Positions 26,754 to 35,218 of a stretch of DNA of 64,000 nucleotides are shown here, piece by piece. Position 1 is the first letter of the stretch. Each line of letters opens with the position of its first letter. Source of the DNA: Eisenibacter elegans DSM 3317. GTDB taxonomy: Bacteria; Bacteroidota; Bacteroidia; Cytophagales; Microscillaceae. The notes under the pieces were generated by a model. It had not been told where the DNA came from, did not search any database, and worked only from the letters and a program-made list of their open reading frames with translations. Location: contig NZ_KE387152.1 in assembly GCF_000430505.1 (NCBI RefSeq), positions 633,413 to 697,412 of the forward strand. The letters run 5' to 3'. Position numbers and translations under genes: made by a program.

Positions 26754-28316
26754 TTAGTTCGGCTCTTGCAACAAATACATCTCCATTCGATAGGGGTCTA
26801 ATTGCTGCATCAACATAACGAGGAAATCGGGATTATTGATACAAAAATTGAGAAAATTATCGTAGCGCTCTTGTAGGCCGCCATTGGGGAAGAGTTTGTC
26901 ATACAGTGTTTGGAGTTGATTTAGGCTGGTTTCGGCCTTGCGCTCTTCTGTTTTTTTGAAGCGTTTTTTTATATTTTCTAAGTTCTTTTGCGCCTTTTGT
27001 TCTTCGGCGCGCAACCAACCTTCAAGCGAAGGATCTAGGGCTTTGCCCTTTTGCACTAGTTGGTCAAACAATTGGTGCAACAAGCCCTGCTCTTGGTCAA
27101 GTGCCAAGGAGACGGCGGCTTCTTTTTCTAGAAAATGCTGCTTGACCTGATGCCACTCTCCAAACAAGGCTGTAGGGCTGAGGCCAAGTTTTTGAAGGCG
27201 TTTGCTGTGGGTTTTGTTGATATAAGTTGCAAAATTACGGGGCATCAGGATGGGGAATGGTGTTTGATAATGTGCAAACATCGCTTTCAGCTGTAACCAG
27301 TAGGCCAGCTCGCCGGGTCCCCCGATATAACCTAGGTTGGGCAGAATATGCTCTTGGTATAGCGGGCGCATCACCACATTGGGACTAAAGCGCTCCGGGT
27401 GTTGCTCAATCAGGCTTTGGAGTTGGTCGGCAGACCAGTGGAGATTGGTGTTGAGCACTTGATAGCTTCCGTCGGGCTGGGACTCGATCCGCTCCCGAAG
27501 CCCTTGCTCAAGATAGAAAAAATTGACCTTACGAGGATACACCTGTGCTTTGTATCCAAGTGCTTGCAGCGCTTCGGAGCTTTGGTTCACAGCATTGTTG
27601 GCGTGATGTTGGTGCATATCTTCCCACATCATTGGGGCAAACAGGCGCTTTAGGGCTGCCTCATCGCCATCCAAGCAAACCAATCCCCAAGGTTTGAACA
27701 ATGTGTGTACGAGCTTGCGTGTGGCTTCGGCTAAGTTTTGGCTTTCCAAATAAGGAGCCGCATATTCCGGCGGCAAATCGGGTAAGGTGGCCAACAGCTC
27801 GGCCAGCCCTTGGGTCGAAAGCCTACCTACTGCCCCGGTGGCTTCTCGTTGCCATTCGTAGCGCTGCCCAAAGAGGTGGAAATGATTGATTTCGGCAAAA
27901 TCGTGGTCTTCCGTAGCCATCCAATATATGGGTACGAAACGGTACTGTGGGTAGCGCGCTTGTAGGCGCTCGGCCAAACGAATGGTACTGACGATTTTGT
28001 AGACAAAATAAGCCGGCCCTGTCATGAGGCAAAGCTGATGGCCGGTCGTAACAGTAAAGGTGTTGGCTTCGCGAAGCGCCTCAATATTGTCCATAGGTGC
28101 ATCGGCTATCCCCTCATATTGCTTACAAAGCACCTCATACAGCACTTGTCGATGCGATGCAGGAAAATTTTTTTTCGCTTCTATCTGGGCTTCAAAGCCG
28201 GCTTCTGTAGGTAGATGACCATAAAAATCGCGCAGCTCGGGGCGCGCTTGGAGATAGTCCAACACCAAACCAGAAAAAGCATTGGTGGCCGATAGAGGCA
28301 TACAGTGAATGTCCAT
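26754..28316 (-). CDS. bshC: Bacillithiol biosynthesis cysteine-adding enzyme BshC
   Basis: 520 residues from the ATG at 28316 (MDIHCMPLSA); an alternative start lies 24 bp upstream. Family hallmarks include VTTGHQLCLMTGPAYFVYKI (about 85-105), PIYWMATEDHDFAEINH (about 130-145) and GYIGGPGELAYWLQLKAMF with LPRNF-like sequence near 335-360. A coiled-coil hairpin follows near 400-470. It ligates cysteine to the glucosaminyl-malate precursor in bacillithiol synthesis; BshA and BshB are not in the window. A porZ-like gene lies immediately upstream on the same strand. Confidence 0.93.
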   Translation of the reverse strand: MDIHCMPLSATNAFSGLVLDYLQARPELRDFYGHLPTEAGFEAQIEAKKNFPASHRQVLYEVLCKQYEGIADAPMDNIEALREANTFTVTTGHQLCLMTGPAYFVYKIVSTIRLAERLQARYPQYRFVPIYWMATEDHDFAEINHFHLFGQRYEWQREATGAVGRLSTQGLAELLATLPDLPPEYAAPYLESQNLAEATRKLVHTLFKPWGLVCLDGDEAALKRLFAPMMWEDMHQHHANNAVNQSSEALQALGYKAQVYPRKVNFFYLEQGLRERIESQPDGSYQVLNTNLHWSADQLQSLIEQHPERFSPNVVMRPLYQEHILPNLGYIGGPGELAYWLQLKAMFAHYQTPFPILMPRNFATYINKTHSKRLQKLGLSPTALFGEWHQVKQHFLEKEAAVSLALDQEQGLLHQLFDQLVQKGKALDPSLEGWLRAEEQKAQKNLENIKKRFKKTEERKAETSLNQLQTLYDKLFPNGGLQERYDNFLNFCINNPDFLVMLMQQLDPYRMEMYLLQEPN

Positions 28317-28453
28317 AAGAATGAGCAGGGGAGATAGCAATGATGAATAAAATAAAAAGGCGATATCGGTGTTTAAACATATACCCTAACAAGCACCTTG
28401 GGTGATAAGTTTCGCACCAAGTCTTATATCAAGAATGCGCTAGCCGAGCGCGC

Positions 28454-30772
28454 CTAGTCTCCTGTGATGGCGATTTTGCCTACCAAGGCCTCCTGGCCGT
28501 CGGGCAGGGAGCCAAACACCAGATAAACCCCGGCGGGTGGGCGACGGCCTTGGGCATCGGTCAGCGGCCAGGTAGCTGTGCCGCCTTGGGCTTGGGTTCG
28601 GTAAACCAAGCGCCCGGCGATATCCGTAATGCGTACTTCTGAGTTGCGTGCAAAGCCTTCTATAGCGACAAGGCCACTAAAATCGGAGCGTACCGGATTG
28701 GGGAAAATGTGCAGTGTGCTGACCGTTACCGGTGCGGCGCTAGCGTCTGTTCGGTATCCCCAAAGCCCTTGGGGTGTGGCTACGATTAGCTCACCACTGC
28801 GGCCTTGCCAAGCGAGAGAGGTGATGGTATCGCTACGCAAGGGGCTATTTTGCGTATCAAATCGGGCTTCGAGCGCAGTACCGGCTGGGTTGAAGGCCCA
28901 AAGGCCGTTGCGTGTACCCATCCATTTACGGTTGCCTCCGTCTACGGCAATGGCCAACACCGACTCAAAGCGCAGCAAGGGCCGGCTGTCAAATACCGGA
29001 CGAATGACCCGGAAGTCAGGCACAAACACGTTGCGCTCCGAAGCAATCACCGCCACTCCGTTGCTAGTACCTATCCAAAGTTGGCCTTCGAGGTCTTGGG
29101 CGAGGCTCAGTACTTGTGCCGAGGGGAGTTCTCCGGTGCCGGGGAAGGCATTGAGTACACGGCTGTCGTTGGTACGTGGATCCAGCACCCATAGCCCTCC
29201 CTCAGGGCTTTGTCGGTTCCATACGTACACCAATCCGTTGCGGCTGACAAACACATCGCTGGCTTGTCGAAGGGCGTTATTGGGGGCAAAATAGGCTTGG
29301 GGGCTGCCGTTGTCTGTCGGAAAGCGGAAGAGTGTTGCCCCGCCTTGGGGGTTGAGCGCCTGTACCCATAGCTCGCCTTGGCTTGTAGCGGCTAAGGCCG
29401 TTACGTTGATTTGACCGTTGGCCTGTGGCAGCCCGCTGTTGGTTAGCCTTACCCACTGGCCGTCGGGGCTGCGGCGTAACAAACCGTCTCCCATCGTGCC
29501 CAACCACCAAGTCCGGCTGTTGGAAAGGTACACCGCATCGGCAGGGTCTTGGGTGGAGGGTAAAAAATTGCCTTGTGCAGCGTTAAGGTTGCGCCATTGC
29601 CCTTGGGCATATAGCGCTATATTGGCGGGGCGATTGAGGGCTTGGCCGTTGTTGCCAAAGCCGCCATTGAGCACCCAAACACTGTCTGCCCCTTGGCGCA
29701 GCCGGAAGGCCGCCTGCCTTGCCGGGCCATTGGGGCTGCGGGCTTGCCAAGTCTGGCCTTGCGGAACGAGCAGTCCTCGGGTAGCATCGGCCAGCCACAG
29801 CTGTCCTTGGTCATCAAGCCAAGCATCTTGTGGTGTAGTGATATTGGTAGCCTGCACCAATACAGGAGCCTGCCCGAGCTGGATACGGTACACACCATTG
29901 GCTGTAAGGGCGATGAGCTGACCATTGCGGCTGTGCAAGCGCTGTGTAGGCCAAGGCCAACGCTGTTGCCACTGCCCCCGGGCATAGCGCCAGATACCTT
30001 GTGGGGTGGCTGCATAAAGGGTATCTTGCCATACGGCCAACTGCCCTACTGGCAGTGGCAGGCTACCGGCGGCGCTGCGCTGCCAGACGCTGAAGTCTTG
30101 TAAATTGAGGTTGCTGCGCAAGGCCGCACGCTGTACCCCCTGTGGGGTGGCGATGAAAAGGCTGTCTTGCCAAAGGGCTATGCCACGTGTGGGCAACACA
30201 GAGGCATTGATGCCTAGGTTGCGATAAATTTCGCGCACTTGGCGGCGGCGTAAATCAAGGATTACCACCCCTGCCTCAGAGGCAAGATAGGCCGTTTGCC
30301 CATCCACCGCAGCTTGGTAGAGTTGTTTGCTGCCCGTCAGCTCGGCTTGTGCCAACGCACTGAGCGCATACAATCGATTTTGCTGCCAAAGGTCTATGGC
30401 TCCATTGACATAGCCTATGAGCAGATCTTCGGATGCTTGACCGGTGGCTTGTAGCAGGGTAAAGCGGTTGTCAGAAAGCGCCAGTAGGTTGCTGAGCGGC
30501 TCTAAGCTTTGCTCTTGGCGGTCGTAGCGAAAAAGCCCGTTTTGGGAGGCAACATACACAAAGGTCGGTGTGCCGCTAATGAGTTGTGCTTCTTGGTAGG
30601 CAGGATAAGTCCGCCAAGTACCCACCGGCTGTAATTGAGCGTAAGCCCTCAAAGCAGACAAATACATCAAAAGACCGAGCAAGATCCAAACGTGCAGACC
30701 AGCACCATACCACTGAGCGTTTTTGGAAAAGCAGCTCCAAAGCTGGAGCTTGGGGGTAAGCAGGCATATCAT
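28454..30772 (-). CDS. porZ: PorZ-like two-component-propeller protein with T9SS sorting domain
   Basis: 772 residues from the ATG at 30772; the frame runs open a further 156 bp upstream but that stretch is not protein-like. The signal helix is about 22-44 (WILLGLLMYLSALRAYAQ). Then come an N-terminal segment (VGTWRTYPAYQEAQLISG, QNGLFRYDRQ) and many propeller blades of the form QDTLYAATPQGIWRYARGQW and LEGQLWIGTSNGVAVI. The C-terminus is a type IX secretion sorting domain (LHIFPNPVRSDFSGLVAI ... PAGVYLVFGS ... GKIAITGD). PorZ is a surface component of the PorUVQZ attachment complex that processes T9SS cargo. The composition is unusually Gln/Ala/Leu-rich. The other T9SS genes are elsewhere. 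Confidence 0.82.
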   Translation of the reverse strand: MICLLTPKLQLWSCFSKNAQWYGAGLHVWILLGLLMYLSALRAYAQLQPVGTWRTYPAYQEAQLISGTPTFVYVASQNGLFRYDRQEQSLEPLSNLLALSDNRFTLLQATGQASEDLLIGYVNGAIDLWQQNRLYALSALAQAELTGSKQLYQAAVDGQTAYLASEAGVVILDLRRRQVREIYRNLGINASVLPTRGIALWQDSLFIATPQGVQRAALRSNLNLQDFSVWQRSAAGSLPLPVGQLAVWQDTLYAATPQGIWRYARGQWQQRWPWPTQRLHSRNGQLIALTANGVYRIQLGQAPVLVQATNITTPQDAWLDDQGQLWLADATRGLLVPQGQTWQARSPNGPARQAAFRLRQGADSVWVLNGGFGNNGQALNRPANIALYAQGQWRNLNAAQGNFLPSTQDPADAVYLSNSRTWWLGTMGDGLLRRSPDGQWVRLTNSGLPQANGQINVTALAATSQGELWVQALNPQGGATLFRFPTDNGSPQAYFAPNNALRQASDVFVSRNGLVYVWNRQSPEGGLWVLDPRTNDSRVLNAFPGTGELPSAQVLSLAQDLEGQLWIGTSNGVAVIASERNVFVPDFRVIRPVFDSRPLLRFESVLAIAVDGGNRKWMGTRNGLWAFNPAGTALEARFDTQNSPLRSDTITSLAWQGRSGELIVATPQGLWGYRTDASAAPVTVSTLHIFPNPVRSDFSGLVAIEGFARNSEVRITDIAGRLVYRTQAQGGTATWPLTDAQGRRPPAGVYLVFGSLPDGQEALVGKIAITGD

Positions 30773-30936
30773 TTTGATACAAAAACGAGGGCTTGGTAAA
30801 TTTGGCTTACAGGTTGACCTGTAGGAATGCAAAAATTTGAGACCAAATCGACGGCTTAGGCAGCCCCCTCTGGGGAGTGTGTGAAGACCTAAAGACATGT
30901 AAGAAGGATCAGACAAGGCTGTACTCATTAACAGGG

Positions 30937-31770
30937 TTATTGAAAAGAGAGGCGTTTTTTACCTGTATACACAGCAAAAGAGCCGCCATCCGTAAAGCTG
31001 AGCATCGTGATGCCGGCATCTGTGGCTAGGTGATAAGCCAAGCTTGTGGGGTTGCCAACACCAGCCACCACTGGAACGCCTAGTGTCAAGATTTTTTGCA
31101 TTACATCAAAATCAATATTGGCATTGACCACCAAGATGTGGTGTTGCAAGGGCAACAGGTTTTGGGTCAGTACAATACCGATGAGTTTGTGGATGGCATT
31201 GATGAGGTTGTAGTCTTCTTTAATAAGTGTCAGAGAGCCTGAATGTTCAAATAAGGCGACTGCTTTGAACTGAAGGTGGGTCTGTGCTTTGCGCAAGTTA
31301 GCCAACAACTGGTGAATTTGTTGGGTTTTAAAAATAGGAATAGGGGGAGGAACTCTTTGTGGGCTTTTTTGCAAGGCTTCAGCAATGGCAGCTGCCGGAT
31401 TGATACCCAGAGAGGCATTTTTGTAGCGTTTTTGTTGAAAGTTCGCAGGGTCAAAATTAAAATGATGAGCCAGCTCCACCCACAACACATTACCGCGCTC
31501 GCCTTCGCTTTTGGGGTTGTCGTCATGGTACATCTTGACAATATCTTGGTAGCGGCTAATCCCCCCCACTGTATATAGAAACCCTACTGCCAGCTCAAAA
31601 TCGTTGCCGGGGGTGCGCATCAGGGTCGAAAATATAAATACACGTCTGTCGGAGGGGGCACCATAGTGTAGCCGTATTTCTAGCGGAGCCTCTTGTGTAA
31701 GTAGCTCTTGATCTGGAGATTGTAGCTGATTGGCTACAACTTTTTCAGCCGTAGTGGAGCTTGTTTTCAT
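30937..31770 (-). CDS. FdhD-family protein lacking the sulfurtransferase cysteines
   Basis: 277 residues from the ATG at 31770. Overall FdhD architecture is clear: TPGNDFELAVGFLYTVGGIS (53-72) near the start and AGVGNPTSLAYHLATDAGIT then SFAVYTGKKRLSF at the end. Three signature sites are altered. The active loop normally reading S-C-G-x-C-G is S-L-G-I-N-P (120-125), removing both cysteines. The TGG-x-H motif is VALFEHSG, and EDVGRHNAxDK is EDYNLINAIHK. In E. coli the two cysteines pass sulphur from IscS to the formate-dehydrogenase cofactor. This homologue cannot do that by the known mechanism. No formate dehydrogenase gene is present nearby. Confidence 0.8.
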   Translation of the reverse strand: MKTSSTTAEKVVANQLQSPDQELLTQEAPLEIRLHYGAPSDRRVFIFSTLMRTPGNDFELAVGFLYTVGGISRYQDIVKMYHDDNPKSEGERGNVLWVELAHHFNFDPANFQQKRYKNASLGINPAAAIAEALQKSPQRVPPPIPIFKTQQIHQLLANLRKAQTHLQFKAVALFEHSGSLTLIKEDYNLINAIHKLIGIVLTQNLLPLQHHILVVNANIDFDVMQKILTLGVPVVAGVGNPTSLAYHLATDAGITMLSFTDGGSFAVYTGKKRLSFQ

Positions 31771-32041
31771 GGGGTTGTTCTGATTGGGGTAGGGGCTTGG
31801 TTTTGTTGAGTAAAAGTAGGACAATTCCAACTCATTATCAAGGGCTTCACTACTTTATTTGGCCAACAGACCTAATGTATCACAAAAAAAATGCTATATT
31901 TACTCAACACAGTTCAAAATCACTGATTTCAGGTGCGAACAACTACCCAAGTGCCCTATGGTTACCAACGTATTTGTGTATGCCAAAACATTGGCCTGAT
32001 AATCAGGAAATAGTAACTAACCACTAAAAACAAATTTTACG

Positions 32042-33898
32042 ATGGCTCAGAAATATGCAAGCGCCCAAAACCTTCAGTTTTTGCTCAATGAGGTACTCTC
32101 AATCACCGAATTATGCCGGCTGCCGGCTTATGAGGAGCACTCCCCCGAAACCTTCACGATGCTGCTCGATACAGCTTTTGAGCTCTGTGATGCCTACCTC
32201 AAACCCATTCACGAGGAAATGGACAGGGACGAGCCACAACTGGTAGACGGCAAAATACGGGTACACCCCAAGATGCGCGAAGTGGTCAAACAAATGGCCG
32301 ATGCAGGGTGGATTTCGGCCATATTCGATTATGATGACGGGGGGATGCAACTCCCCATTACAATCAACTCTGCAGCAGGGTTTGTCTTCAATGCGGCCAA
32401 CTATTCGGCCAGCGTCTATCCGTTTTTGACTACAGGCGCTGCCGGACTTATCAAGAGCTTCGGCAGTGAGGCGCTACAAAAGACCTACTTACCCAAGATG
32501 TTTTCAGGAGAATGGCAGGGCACAATGGCCCTGACAGAGCCCAATGCGGGCAGCTCGCTATCGGACATTACCACCACGGCCACAGCCGCCGGCGATGGCA
32601 CATACCGCATTCAGGGGCAGAAAATTTATATCTCTTGTGGCGATCACGATGCTTGCGACAATGTCATCCATCTGATGCTGGCGCGAATCAAGGGGGCTCC
32701 TGTGGGAGTAAAAGGCATTTCGCTTTTTGTAGTGCCCCAAAAACGATTCGATGCCCAAGGGCAACTCCAGCCCAACGACTTGCAAACCATTGGCGTATAC
32801 CACAAAATGGGCTACAAAGGCGCACCCATTGCCCACCTCCAAATGGGCGAGCGTGAGGATTGCCACGGGTATCTAGTGGGCGAAGAACACCAAGGGCTGA
32901 TGTATATGTTCAAGATGATGAACGAAGCCCGCATAGGGGTGGGAATGAATGCAGCGGGGATTGCCTCGGCGGCCTATTATGCTTCGCTGGCCTATGCGAT
33001 GGAGCGTCCACAGGGGCGTAAGATTGATAACAAAGACCTCTCGCAGCCTCAAGTCCCTATCATCCAACACGCCGATGTAAAGCGAATGTTGCTGTTCCAG
33101 CGGGCAGTGGTAGATGGGTCGCTGGCACTACTGCTACAAGCAAGCTATTATGCCGACCTAGCCAAGGCGCATCCCGATCACGCTGTGCGCGAAAAATACG
33201 AGCTTTTGCTAGATTTCTTGACCCCCATCGCCAAAACCTATCCCTCCGAAATGGGTGTGCAAAGTACCAGTGCAGCGGTACAGTGCTTAGGCGGTGCAGG
33301 CTATTGCCGCGACTTTCCAGTCGAGCAGTATTACCGTGAGGCCCGCATACACCCCATCCACGAGGGCACGACGGGTATCCACGGTCTCGACCTGCTAGGC
33401 CGTAAGGTTACGATGAAGCAGGGGCAGGCTTTTGGCTTGTTTTTGTCAGAAGTGCAGGCTACCATCCAAGCTGCCGCCGAACACACAGCCCTCAAGGCCG
33501 AGGCCGATCAGCTCCAAACCGCCCTCCAAGAGCTCCAAACCACCACCAAGCAGCTGCTTACCCTAGCACAACAAGGGCAAACGGAGGCGTTTTTGGCGGA
33601 TGCAACCCTCTATCTGGAACTAACAGGCATCATCGCCATCGCATGGCAGTGGCTCAAACAAGGACTTTGCTGCCAAACAGTCTTACATCCAGAAGAAAAC
33701 AACGCTACTGCCGCCAATGGCAATACGGCTACACTCATCCGCCCGACGGCCAAAAAGCTGGCTTTTTACGAGGGTAAGCTCCAAACAATGCGTTATTTCT
33801 TTGCCTATGAGCTGCCCAAAACTGCCGGCTTGCATCAGCGACTTCGCCAACAAAATTTTGTAACAATAGCAATGCAAGGCGAGTGGTTTGAAGACTAA
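32042..33898 (+). CDS. Acyl-CoA dehydrogenase (FadE/DmdC-type, long form)
   Basis: 618 residues, the size of bacterial long acyl-CoA dehydrogenases. The N-terminal helical domain is followed by the FAD-binding middle domain (GTMALTEPNAGSSLSDITTT, about 160-180), then the C-terminal domain with CLGGAGYCRDFPVEQYYREA and the catalytic base region IHEGTTGIHGLDLLGRK (about 440-457). A further C-terminal extension (460-618) is typical of the acyl-CoA dehydrogenase C-terminal family. It introduces the trans double bond in fatty acyl-CoA or a related thioester. The crotonase-family gene on the opposite strand downstream is a plausible functional partner. Confidence 0.92.
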   Translation: MAQKYASAQNLQFLLNEVLSITELCRLPAYEEHSPETFTMLLDTAFELCDAYLKPIHEEMDRDEPQLVDGKIRVHPKMREVVKQMADAGWISAIFDYDDGGMQLPITINSAAGFVFNAANYSASVYPFLTTGAAGLIKSFGSEALQKTYLPKMFSGEWQGTMALTEPNAGSSLSDITTTATAAGDGTYRIQGQKIYISCGDHDACDNVIHLMLARIKGAPVGVKGISLFVVPQKRFDAQGQLQPNDLQTIGVYHKMGYKGAPIAHLQMGEREDCHGYLVGEEHQGLMYMFKMMNEARIGVGMNAAGIASAAYYASLAYAMERPQGRKIDNKDLSQPQVPIIQHADVKRMLLFQRAVVDGSLALLLQASYYADLAKAHPDHAVREKYELLLDFLTPIAKTYPSEMGVQSTSAAVQCLGGAGYCRDFPVEQYYREARIHPIHEGTTGIHGLDLLGRKVTMKQGQAFGLFLSEVQATIQAAAEHTALKAEADQLQTALQELQTTTKQLLTLAQQGQTEAFLADATLYLELTGIIAIAWQWLKQGLCCQTVLHPEENNATAANGNTATLIRPTAKKLAFYEGKLQTMRYFFAYELPKTAGLHQRLRQQNFVTIAMQGEWFED

Positions 33899-33919
33899 AA
33901 GCCAATCAGGTGTAAAAAA

Positions 33920-34010
33920 CACCAAGATTCATTGGATGTAAGAATTTTATATGCTTGATTATCAAGGGTTTTTGATGCATAATATTCCAAACAAATCTTG
34001 ATTGGGGCTA
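33920..34010 (-). repeat. Dispersed repeat A, inverted copy
   Basis: The reverse complement of this stretch aligns with 25801-25905 and 50146-50250. Shared blocks in plus-strand order are ACCAAGATT, CTTGATTATCAAGG, TCCAAACAAATC and TTGATTGGGGCTA. It sits between two convergent genes. Confidence 0.6.
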
Positions 34011-34043
34011 ACCCCTCCAAAACCAGACAAGGCTTGGAGGGGT
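34011..34043. terminator. Hairpin between convergent genes
   Basis: ACCCCTCCAA (34011-34020) and TTGGAGGGGT (34034-34043) form a perfect 10-bp stem with a 13-nt loop. There is no T-run on either side, so it is at best a weak bidirectional terminator for the acyl-CoA dehydrogenase and crotonase genes. It directly abuts the repeat A copy and may be part of that element. Confidence 0.45.
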
Positions 34044-34106
34044 GGCAGCTATCAAGGCCGCCTATTATTATGATGGATAGCCGCTGGGTTTTGGAACATA
34101 GCGCGC

Positions 34107-34877
34107 TTAGCGCTTTTTGTTTTGTTTGAAATCCCTCAAAAACTCCTCTCTGTCGTTGATGCGGATATCTGCCTGATACTCGTGCTCCAGCCCTTCGTGA
34201 AGGGTGTGGTGTGCGCCGTAGTAATAGAGCTGCTTCATCGCAGCGATAGTTTGGGCACTGTTTTGGGTGATTTGTGCCGCTAGTTGCGCGACAGTTTGGT
34301 CTAGTTGTGCGAGAGGAACCGACCGATTGGCCAAGCCTAGGGCTGCCGCTTCGGTACCGCTGATGGGTTGGGTAGTAAATGACATTTCCATCGCTTTAAG
34401 CAGGCCAATACGTTGGGGCAGCCGTTGGGTCATTCCCCACTTGGGCGCTATGCCCCACTTGGCGTGTGTATCCCCTATGCGGGCTTCGTCAGCAGCGACA
34501 ATCAAATCAAAAGCTAATGCAATTTCTAGAGCTCCCGTAAAACAGAAGCCATTGATGGCGGCAATGGTTACCTGTGGCATCGCTTGTAGGGTTTCGATAA
34601 GCTGTAGCCCATCTTTCAAAATCTGATCTGCAGCAAACTGCCCTCCTTGGATGCTTTCATTAAGCGCTTGGAGATCTACCCCAGCAGACCAAGCACGCCC
34701 TGCGCCCTGCACAACCAGTACTTTGATGTCTGGGCTTTGGGCAATGGCCTTGGCGGCCTTATTCCAGTCTGCAACTAGGGCAGGACTGAGGGCGTTGAGC
34801 GAGTCGGGGCGATTGAGGGTTAGATAGGCAACGGCATCGCGTTGCTCAAACAACAAAATGTCTGTGGTTGGAATCAT
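34107..34877 (-). CDS. Enoyl-CoA hydratase/isomerase (crotonase) family protein
   Basis: 256 residues. Oxyanion-hole segments are GAGRAWSAGVDLQAL (about 58-72) and INGFCFTGALEIALAFDLIV (about 104-122). The first catalytic Glu of crotonase is kept (GALE), but the second, normally in GxPE, falls in IGDTHAKWGIAPKWG, where His occupies the Glu position. Such proteins in the family often act as isomerases, hydrolases or decarboxylases rather than hydratases, so the exact reaction is open. Near the acyl-CoA dehydrogenase on the opposite strand. Confidence 0.85.
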   Translation of the reverse strand: MIPTTDILLFEQRDAVAYLTLNRPDSLNALSPALVADWNKAAKAIAQSPDIKVLVVQGAGRAWSAGVDLQALNESIQGGQFAADQILKDGLQLIETLQAMPQVTIAAINGFCFTGALEIALAFDLIVAADEARIGDTHAKWGIAPKWGMTQRLPQRIGLLKAMEMSFTTQPISGTEAAALGLANRSVPLAQLDQTVAQLAAQITQNSAQTIAAMKQLYYYGAHHTLHEGLEHEYQADIRINDREEFLRDFKQNKKR

Positions 34878-34951
34878 TGGTAGGTAGTTTTGGGTAATTC
34901 AACAGAAACACCTACAAGATACACAAAACCTCTATAGTAAGGCCTTGTTGT

Positions 34952-35062
34952 TCAGAAAATCCTCCCAAGCCAAGTCCCAACCCAAAAGCCAAGCCCAAAT
35001 AAAATGGCTAAGCCAAGCACCCACAACAGCCGTAAACGTATCATAAATTCAGCAAAGCTCAT
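34952..35062 (-). CDS. Possible small single-helix membrane peptide
   Basis: A 36-residue minus-strand frame, MSFAEFMIRLRLLWV then LGLAILFGLGFWVGTWLGRI, with a stop at 34952. It is a clean amphipathic start plus one transmembrane helix with small residues, as in many real small membrane proteins. An inner ATG at 35044 would give 30 residues. It lies in the 340-bp gap between the crotonase and murE genes with nothing else coding there. There is no strong ribosome-binding signal, and chance cannot be excluded. Confidence 0.35.
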   Translation of the reverse strand: MSFAEFMIRLRLLWVLGLAILFGLGFWVGTWLGRIF

Positions 35063-35218
35063 TGTTCAAAGGTGCATTTTTTATGTTTTAAAAAGCACAA
35101 ATAAAAACCTAAATAAGCCTGAACAAAAACTTAAAAAGAAGATGGCAGCTTGGAGGCTGCTCCCCAAACGAATCAAATTGGACTCTTGTGGCGCTATTGT
35201 GGGGGAATGGTTGTTGAT

